DNA from: Acidimicrobiia bacterium
GTDB lineage: Bacteria > Actinomycetota > Acidimicrobiia > IMCC26256 > JAGPDB01
Length of the DNA: 48,868 bases
Assembly: GCA_018057765.1 (NCBI GenBank)
Contig: JAGPDB010000006.1
Span: 22,127-70,994 of the forward strand
Reading direction: 5' to 3'
Shown: piece after piece, positions 42,627 through 48,868 of the stretch
Layout of the letters: the number at the start of each line of letters is the position of its first letter
Position numbering within the stretch: the stretch's first letter is position 1
Program-made: the position numbers and the translations under genes
The notes under the pieces: model-generated
Databases searched by the model: none
What the model saw: the letters and a program-made list of their open reading frames with translations, nothing else
Told to the model about the DNA's origin: nothing

Positions 42627-43550
42627 ATGTCCGAAGAGAAGTTAGTGTTTTCAATACCTGATGATATTGAAACTATGCGAATCGATAAAGCAATAGCATT
42701 AGAAACCCATTTATCACGTGCTCAAATAGCTGAATTATTTAAAGAAAATAAGATATTATTAAATTCTAAAAATTCGAAGCGTTCCGAAAAAGTAAAACCT
42801 GGAGATAAAATATCTTTAGAATTTATACCAAAAATTGATGTAAAGATACAAGCAGAGGATATATCTTTTGACGTAGTATATGAAGATGAATATCTATTAG
42901 TTGTAAATAAAGAACCATATATGGTTGTACATCCAGGGGCTGGTAATTTAGATGGCACTCTAGCAAATGCTTTATTACACCGCTATCCAGAAATAATAGA
43001 CGTTGGACAGGAATTTAGGCCAGGTATAGTTCATCGTTTAGATGCTGAAACTTCGGGTTTGCTAGTTATTGCTAAAACTCAAGATTGTTATGAAAAGTTC
43101 GTAGAATTATTTACCACTCATGAAGTAGATAGAAGGTATGTCGCATTAATTTGGGGTCGTCTAAATACGAAATTTGGAATTATCGATGCACCAATTGGCC
43201 GTTCTTTATCTCGAGCAACAAAAATGTCTGTTAGAGATGATGGAAAATTTGCTAGAACACATTATAGTGAAAATAAATATTTTGAGATACAAGACGTTAC
43301 ACTTATGGATGTGTCACTAGAAACGGGTCGTACACATCAAATCCGTGTTCATTTTGCAGCAATTGGACATCCTATAGTTGGGGATAAAACCTATGGTGGT
43401 TATCGACAAAGTATAGATTGCCCAAGAACCTTTCTTCATGCCGAAACTCTTAGTTTTGTTCATCCAATAACTACTCAAGAGCTGACTTTTACTGCTAAAT
43501 TACCTGATGATCTTGCTTTAGTTTTAGAAGAATTACAAAACAAAGACTAG
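42627..43550 (+). CDS. rluD: 23S rRNA pseudouridine synthase, RluD family
   Basis: A 307-residue enzyme. An S4 RNA-binding domain fills about residues 12-70. The catalytic domain follows with VVNKEPYMVVHPG, the hallmark HRLDAETSGLLVIAKT (catalytic Asp139), RRYVALIWG, TGRTHQIRVHFAAIGHPIVGD and a C-terminal HAETLSFVHP. Start ATG 42627 is chosen over 42621 because the -10 box ends 6 nt before it. Confidence 0.92.
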   Translation: MSEEKLVFSIPDDIETMRIDKAIALETHLSRAQIAELFKENKILLNSKNSKRSEKVKPGDKISLEFIPKIDVKIQAEDISFDVVYEDEYLLVVNKEPYMVVHPGAGNLDGTLANALLHRYPEIIDVGQEFRPGIVHRLDAETSGLLVIAKTQDCYEKFVELFTTHEVDRRYVALIWGRLNTKFGIIDAPIGRSLSRATKMSVRDDGKFARTHYSENKYFEIQDVTLMDVSLETGRTHQIRVHFAAIGHPIVGDKTYGGYRQSIDCPRTFLHAETLSFVHPITTQELTFTAKLPDDLALVLEELQNKD

Positions 43551-43591
43551 AATTTAGAGATTCGTGCCATCCAAGGTTTAGCCTTTCACGG

Positions 43592-43615
43592 ACTTTATCC
43601 ACATTTGGATAAAGT
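43592..43615 (+). promoter_or_regulatory. DnaA box in a palindrome before dnaE
   Basis: TTATCCACA (43595-43603) matches the consensus DnaA box exactly. It sits in a perfect 10-bp inverted repeat (ACTTTATCCA and TGGATAAAGT, 4-nt loop), 43 bp before dnaE. It is likely a DnaA-controlled site for the polymerase gene. The palindrome has no U-tract and is not a typical terminator. Confidence 0.6.
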
Positions 43616-43657
43616 TAAATGTAGGGACAGACTCTTTTAGTTAGAAGAAAGTACATA

Positions 43658-46600
43658 GTGTCCAAATCATTCGCTCATCTGCATGTTCACACAGAATATT
43701 CGATGCTCGATGGAGCTTCTCGGCTTGGTGAATTAATACAAGCAGCAAAAGATGATGGACAAGTTGCTTTAGGCATGACCGATCATGGGAATCTCTATGG
43801 GGCAATTGAGTTTTATAAACAATGCAATGAAGCTGGAATAACTCCAGTTATTGGTACTGAAGCATATTTTGAAAATGGTTCTAGATTTGATCGTCCAAAA
43901 AGATCAGAAATGGAAACCTACCATTTAACAATTTTAGCTGAAAATAATGAAGGTTATAAAAATCTCGTAAAAATTTCATCTAAAGCATTCCTTGAGGGTT
44001 TTTATTATAAACCACGTACAGACTGGGATCTATTAGAAGAATATTCAAAAGGACTAATAGCAACTTCTGGTTGTTTAGGTGGCTTAGTTAACCAATTAAT
44101 AATGAAAGATGAATTCGATGCGGCATTAAAAGCAGCTTCACGTTTTCAAGATATTTTTGGCACAGATAGTTTCTTTATAGAGTTGATGGATCATAATCTT
44201 AAAGAAGATAAAATCGTGTTACCTGCATTGGCTGAAATCTCTCGAAAAATAGGTGCACCAATGATTGCAACTAATGATTCTCATTATACTCATCAGCACG
44301 ATGCTCAAAGCCATGATGCATTATTGTGTGTCCAAACTGCAGCACAGATGAGCGATCCTAAACGATTTAAATTTGAGACTGAAGAGTTTTATTTGAAAAC
44401 CACAGATCAAATGCGCCACCTTTTTCGCGATTATGAAGGTGCATGTGATAATACTTTGCTTATTGCTGAACGTGCGAATGTAACATTTGAATTTGGGAAA
44501 ATTATTCTTCCAACTTTTCCTTGTCCTGATCAGAAAACTGAGAAAGCATATTTGGAGGAACTTGTATATGATGGAATGAAATACCGATATGGTGATAATC
44601 CTGCACAAGAAGTTAAAGAACGTATCGATTTTGAATTAGGTGTTATTAACGAAATGGGTTTTCCCGCATATTTCTTAATTGTTTGGGATCTATGCGAGTA
44701 CGCTCGTAGAGTTGGTATTCGAGTTGGGCCCGGACGTGGTTCAGCTGCAGGTTCTGTTGTTGCATATTGTTTAAGAATTGTAGATATAGACCCTATAAAA
44801 TATGATTTACTTTTTGAGCGATTTTTGAACCCAGGTCGCAAGGAAATGCCTGATATTGATATGGACTTTGACTCACGATACCGTGGTGAAATGATTAAAT
44901 ATTCTTCTGAACGATATGGTTGGGATAAAGTTGCTCAGATTATTACTTTTTCTACTATTAAATCGCGAGCGGCAGCAAGGGATTCGAATAGGGTTCTTGG
45001 ATACCCATATGCCCTGGGCGACAAAATAGCAAAACTTATGCCTCCACTATTGTTAGGTCGCGATACTCCTATTTGGGCTTGTTTTGATAAGACAGAAAAA
45101 TATAAAGAAGGCTATGGGATGGCTGCTGAGTTGCGATCTTTATATGAAAGTGACGTTGATGCTAGACGTGTTATTGATGTTGCTCGTGGTTTAGAGGGTC
45201 TTCGCCGTGGAGACGGTATTCATGCCGCAGCTGTTGTTATAGCGCGTGATCCAATAACAGATTATTTACCCGTTCAGAGAAAGCCAGTTGCTGGTCAACC
45301 TTTTGAAGATTCACCTATTGTTACTCAATTCGAAATGAATAGTGTTGCCGATCTAGGTCTTTTAAAGATGGATTTCTTGGGTCTTCGTACCCTAGATGTG
45401 ATGGATATCACTCTCAAGTTAATTAAACGTGTTCGTGGCATTGAATGCGACATCGACAATGTTGATTTAGAGGATGAGAAGACTTTCGAGTTATTACAAA
45501 ACGCACAAACTATTGGAGTATTCCAACTTGAAGGTGCACAAATGCGTACACTCATTAAATCTTTAAAGCCTACAGCCTTTGAAGATGTTTCTGCTCTAGT
45601 TGCTCTGTATCGTCCTGGACCTATGGCTGCGAATATGCATAATGATTATGCTGATCGAAAAAATGGTCGTAAACCTGTTACTTATTATCATGATGATGTA
45701 AAAGATATACTCGAATCTTCATACGGCTTAATGATATATCAAGAACAGTTGATGCGTGTTGCACAAAAGCTTGCTGGTTATTCTTTAGAAGAAGCAGATA
45801 ATTTACGTAAAGCAATGGGTAAGAAAAAACGTGAAATTATTGCTGAACATCGCGAAAAATTTACTGCAGGCTGCGTAGCAAATGGCTACGGTGAAAAGTT
45901 TGGTAAAGATATGTTTGATATAATCGAACCTTTTGCCGATTATTCATTTAATAAATCACACTCTGTTGGATACGGATATATTGCATATCAAACTGCTTTC
46001 TTAAAGGCAAATTACCCTCACGAATTTTTGTCTGCAATGTTGACTTCCACTAAGGGTGACAAAGATAAGACCGCAATATATTTGGCAGAAGCTCGTGCTA
46101 TGGAGATCGAAGTTCGGGTACCAGATGTTAATGAGTCTGAATCTGATTTTACTGTTGTGGATGATTATATTCGTTTTGGTATGAGTGCTGTTCGTAATGT
46201 TGGTGAAGGGGTCAGTGCACTTATCATTCAGGCACGTGAAGATGGTGGCAAGTTTGTAGATTTTTACGATTTTTGTGAACGTGTTGACATTGGCGCGCTA
46301 AATAAACGTACGATTGAGTCATTGGCTAAGGCTGGAGGTTTTGATTCACTTGGGCATACTCGAAAAGGTTTGTTGATGGTCTATGAGATGATAGTCGATA
46401 ATGTTGTATCTCGTCGTCGTGAACGAGAAGCAGGGATTATGTCGCTGTTTGGTGAAATCTCTAGTGAGCAAGGCAATGATGCTTCGTCAAGATTGATAAT
46501 TCCTGATGTTGAATTCGAGAAAGCATTAAAACTCACATATGAAAAAGAAATGTTAGGTTTATATATATCCGACCATCCTCTTGCTGGTCTAGAAAAAGCT

Positions 46601-47146
46601 TTAAACGCGATCAGCGAAAAAACTGTTATGCAAGCTAAGGAATCCTCAGAAGGTAATATGATTACTGTCGGGGGAGTGATAACTGCGCTTAGTCGTCGAT
46701 ATACAAAAAAAGGTGAACTAATGGCTACCTTTGTTTTAGAAGATTTGTCGATGGGTATTGAAGTTATGGTTTTTCCAAAAACAATGGCTATATATTCTGA
46801 ACGAATTGTCGAAGATTCTATTGTTCTAGTTCAGGCAAGAGTAGATGCTCGAGATGATGTCGTAAAACTTATTGCAATGGATATCACTAAACCTGATCTA
46901 CAAATAGAAGGCACTGGTCCACCACTGCGTCTAAAAATTACGGCTCATTCTTTGACCAAAGAAAGAGCCGACGAATTACATACTATTCTTTCTAGATACG
47001 TGGGTGATTCTCCAGTTTTTCTTCATATTACTGATAAAGATAAAGAAACTGTCGTACGATTTGGAGCAAACTTTACTGTAGATGCAAAAGCATCTTCATT
47101 ACGAGCTGAATTAATTTCTGCTCTTGGCGATGGTTGTGTTTTCTAA
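43658..47146 (+). CDS. dnaE: DNA polymerase III alpha subunit DnaE
   Basis: A 1162-residue replicative polymerase subunit. The N-terminal PHP domain begins AHLHVHTEYSMLDG (His7, His9, His11) and keeps MTDHGNLYG and TNDSHYTH, so its metal site looks intact, as in proofreading DnaE1 of actinobacteria. The polymerase active site has PDIDMDF (Asp399, Asp401) and the third Asp in LLKMDFLGL. GVFQLEGAQM, the fingers and a tandem HhH region follow, then the OB fold (ITVGGVITALSRRYTKKGELM). The start is GTG 43658 with AGAAGAAAG upstream. The length matches DnaE1. Confidence 0.97.
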   Translation: MSKSFAHLHVHTEYSMLDGASRLGELIQAAKDDGQVALGMTDHGNLYGAIEFYKQCNEAGITPVIGTEAYFENGSRFDRPKRSEMETYHLTILAENNEGYKNLVKISSKAFLEGFYYKPRTDWDLLEEYSKGLIATSGCLGGLVNQLIMKDEFDAALKAASRFQDIFGTDSFFIELMDHNLKEDKIVLPALAEISRKIGAPMIATNDSHYTHQHDAQSHDALLCVQTAAQMSDPKRFKFETEEFYLKTTDQMRHLFRDYEGACDNTLLIAERANVTFEFGKIILPTFPCPDQKTEKAYLEELVYDGMKYRYGDNPAQEVKERIDFELGVINEMGFPAYFLIVWDLCEYARRVGIRVGPGRGSAAGSVVAYCLRIVDIDPIKYDLLFERFLNPGRKEMPDIDMDFDSRYRGEMIKYSSERYGWDKVAQIITFSTIKSRAAARDSNRVLGYPYALGDKIAKLMPPLLLGRDTPIWACFDKTEKYKEGYGMAAELRSLYESDVDARRVIDVARGLEGLRRGDGIHAAAVVIARDPITDYLPVQRKPVAGQPFEDSPIVTQFEMNSVADLGLLKMDFLGLRTLDVMDITLKLIKRVRGIECDIDNVDLEDEKTFELLQNAQTIGVFQLEGAQMRTLIKSLKPTAFEDVSALVALYRPGPMAANMHNDYADRKNGRKPVTYYHDDVKDILESSYGLMIYQEQLMRVAQKLAGYSLEEADNLRKAMGKKKREIIAEHREKFTAGCVANGYGEKFGKDMFDIIEPFADYSFNKSHSVGYGYIAYQTAFLKANYPHEFLSAMLTSTKGDKDKTAIYLAEARAMEIEVRVPDVNESESDFTVVDDYIRFGMSAVRNVGEGVSALIIQAREDGGKFVDFYDFCERVDIGALNKRTIESLAKAGGFDSLGHTRKGLLMVYEMIVDNVVSRRREREAGIMSLFGEISSEQGNDASSRLIIPDVEFEKALKLTYEKEMLGLYISDHPLAGLEKALNAISEKTVMQAKESSEGNMITVGGVITALSRRYTKKGELMATFVLEDLSMGIEVMVFPKTMAIYSERIVEDSIVLVQARVDARDDVVKLIAMDITKPDLQIEGTGPPLRLKITAHSLTKERADELHTILSRYVGDSPVFLHITDKDKETVVRFGANFTVDAKASSLRAELISALGDGCVF

Positions 47147-47252
47147 ATTCAACCTTTTAATAATTGTTAAGGTCTAGCCTTTTGAGTTAAGTTATCAACA
47201 AGAAGAAAATTCAGGCATGAGGCACAGGACCTTTAGCATAGGCTCTTAAGTT

Positions 47253-47519
47253 TTATTCGGGAAATGATTTATCTGAAGATTCCCAAAAATTATTAGTCCA
47301 CATAGTGTGTGATAGGGGGGTTTCGAATACAGTATTCTCCAAGCTTGGAATAAATGCTGCTTTGGGATGAAGTTTTTCTAAAGTATGAAAATAGTTTGTT
47401 GGGTTACTAAACGGCCCATCAAAGCCTTCAGCTGCCTCAAGGAAAGGGAATTCTAAATCAATATTTGTTGTGCTTTCAAAGCTATAATCTAATTCGATGT
47501 ATTCCTGAACTGCAACCAT
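47253..47519 (-). CDS. Small acidic protein, unknown function
   Basis: An 88-residue acidic soluble protein (VAVQEYIELDYSFESTTNIDLEF...) rich in aromatic residues, with no membrane segment or signal. A strong GGAGGG ribosome site lies 8 nt before ATG 47519, so this start is preferred over the upstream ATG 47537. I do not recognise a family. It belongs to the right-edge accessory stretch, on the strand opposite to dnaE. Confidence 0.55.
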   Translation of the reverse strand: MVAVQEYIELDYSFESTTNIDLEFPFLEAAEGFDGPFSNPTNYFHTLEKLHPKAAFIPSLENTVFETPLSHTMWTNNFWESSDKSFPE

Positions 47520-47607
47520 AATTAATTCCCTCCGCAAAGAATTTCAAATAACTCTGAATACTCTACCTAACAGTAACAAGTTTGTCTATAGTTGATGCTA
47601 ACTATAG

Positions 47608-48501
47608 TTATACAGCAAATTTTAAATCAGCCAAAGGTGACGGCATAGTGAAAGTATATAGATGGTGAGTATCAGGCACTATAAGATCCTTTACACAAGC
47701 CGGAGGATCCACGTCTTGTCCATAAAGAATAATATCTGCCATATATTGGTCTATTGCATCTAATGCTATCAAATCGAAATGATTACAATCTAAAACAATA
47801 ACTTTAGTTCTATTATTTTTTGGCATTTTACAACAATGTGGATCTACTATCCCATCTTCTCTTGCAACAAAAACAGTAACAGGCATAGGTAAATCAGTCT
47901 TATTCGTTTCCTTTTCCCAATTATCAATAAAATCAGGGTGGAATTTAGAATGTACTAGATGCATCAAATCGTGTAAAACGCTTAAATGTGTAATTTGGCG
48001 AAGTTCTTCGGGTGTTGCATCTGATGGAGAACCAAGGAGTATAACTTGTTCGACCATCTCCGGAAATTTTCTTGCTAGATGCAATGCATATATACCACCA
48101 AGCGAATGTCCGATTAAATTAATTTTCTTCCCACCTGATTCATTAAAAAGTCGAACCAGCTCATTTTCTAAATCTTTAATAGATTCAATCAATGGACCGA
48201 AATTTATTGTAGGTCCCATATTCACGCAATCGATATCACGACTTCGTAGAGCTTTTTGCTGTGTATTCATGATACATTTTGGACCCATCACCCCTTGAAG
48301 TAAAGCAGTGGGATTTTCAGTACTACGAAAATGTGGTTGATGGAACTAATTTGGAATATTGAAATCTCTAGCTAGCCTTTTACCGCCTGTTACAATTGAA
48401 GTTATTTCACCCAAAAATTTTATTAAAGGTGGTTTTCGATAACTAATAACTAAGTCATGATTCGCATGTTTTAATGTACCGTATAATAATGAAAATGTCA
48501 T
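47608..48501 (-). pseudogene. Alpha/beta hydrolase broken by an in-frame TAG
   Basis: ATG 48501 has a strong GGGGGGAAG ribosome site. Its frame runs 51 codons to a TAG (48348-48346) and continues in the same frame through the whole hydrolase to 47608. After the TAG come the expected first strand (TALLQGVMGP), the nucleophile elbow GHSLGG (Ser nucleophile), VTVFVAREDGIVD (acid) and NHFDLIA (His). A start at 48291 would cut the first strand. TAG is an ordinary stop elsewhere in the window, so this is a nonsense-mutated gene or a sequencing error. The substrate is unknown. Confidence 0.65.
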
Positions 48502-48522
48502 ATCTTCCCCCCGAAAAATAGG

Positions 48523-48843
48523 TCACGCTATTGACAATACGCGTTCTGTAACTAACTGTGGTGGATACTGCGCGATTTGTATTACTGGGTCAGTTTTTGC
48601 AAAGTGATTTACTAGGTGTGATCTATCAACAATACCAAGTTTGATAATCTCGTCAGGAAATTCGGCGTACCATCCATTTTTATATAGAAATACTAAAGCA
48701 GCTTTAGTAGCAGGATGGTTTTTCACACCAGAATGATTAGTATTAATATAAATAGTCCTATTTAATGGGCCAATTGGTGCTTCGCAACTAAAGCCATTTA
48801 CATTTTTGTCATCACATGAAACAAAGGAAAAAAATAGGAACAT
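48523..48843 (-). pseudogene. PstS-like C-terminal segment, possibly truncated
   Basis: A 106-residue ORF with a stretch like the end of phosphate-binding PstS proteins: PLNRTIYINTNHSGVKNHPATKAALVFLY, where PstS has a PLSRPLFIYV-type segment followed by a helix. In-frame codons upstream run to the window edge but are cut by a TAG directly before the Met. It is therefore a fragment, a frame-broken gene, or a chance ORF. Similarity is weak and recognised by eye only. Confidence 0.3.
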
Positions 48844-48868
48844 CTAACACGGGGATTCGGTCTTGTTC

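Noticed and set aside
43592..43615. Palindrome before dnaE as the rluD terminator
   Set aside because: No U-tract follows, and the exact DnaA box gives a better explanation.
48346..48348. TAG recoding (pyrrolysine or suppressor)
   Set aside because: TAG ends several normal genes in the window, such as the glucokinase, murC and rluD genes, and no recoding genes are present.

Overview
The window looks like a low-GC (about one third G+C by eye) actinobacterium. Supporting evidence: a division cluster with SepF and a DivIVA/Wag31-type protein but no FtsA, an mraW-type leader RNA, a DUF3040 protein, a PimB-like mannosyltransferase and a polyprenol-phosphate mannose synthase, a ROK glucokinase beside an SRPBCC protein, and many start codons that directly follow a TANNNT -10 box (leaderless mRNAs). 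Low GC together with murB inside the cluster would fit a marine Acidimicrobiia/Actinomarinales-type organism. That placement is inference, not proof.

Layout. 1-7607: a type IV pilus assembly block. It has a CpaE/MinD-like ATPase cut by the left edge inside a 15-bp tandem repeat, a small unknown protein, a fused PilM-PilN, PilO, PilB and PilC. 7718-7789: tRNA-Cys. 7862-17052: metabolism and envelope genes (PimB-like GT4, SRPBCC protein, small unknown, ROK glucokinase, AlaC-like aminotransferase, PlsC-like acyltransferase, a PH-like unknown, phosphofructokinase, TesB thioesterase, a two-helix membrane protein, polyprenol-P-mannose synthase, DUF3040 protein). 17049-22422 lies mainly on the minus strand: moxR, DUF58, transglutaminase (TgpA-like) and a Tat-exported thioredoxin-fold lipoprotein, with one small plus-strand ORF.

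22489-36751: the dcw cluster. Five phased AGTGG boxes precede mraZ. Then come a structured mraW-type leader, rsmH, an ftsL-like gene, ftsI, murE, mraY, ftsW, murG, murC, murB, ftsQ and ftsZ. murF and murD are missing from their usual slots. 36762-43550: an antisense HAD gene, pgeF, yggS, sepF, yggT, divIVA, a DksA/TraR-like gene, lspA and rluD. 43592-47146: a perfect DnaA box inside a palindrome, then dnaE. 47253-48868: a decaying accessory edge with a small unknown, an alpha/beta hydrolase broken by an in-frame TAG, and a short PstS-like C-terminal segment.

Together the genes cover lipid II synthesis and septation (MurE/MraY/MurG/MurC/MurB, FtsW/FtsI, FtsQ/FtsL, FtsZ-SepF, DivIVA), a polar type IV pilus machine, mannolipid precursor supply and replication (DnaE). 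The most notable signals outside the genes are the repeated leaderless-promoter signature, the overlapping bidirectional promoter at 9454-9475, the MraZ operator array, the mraW-type RNA, the ftsZ leader hairpin and the DnaA box at dnaE.
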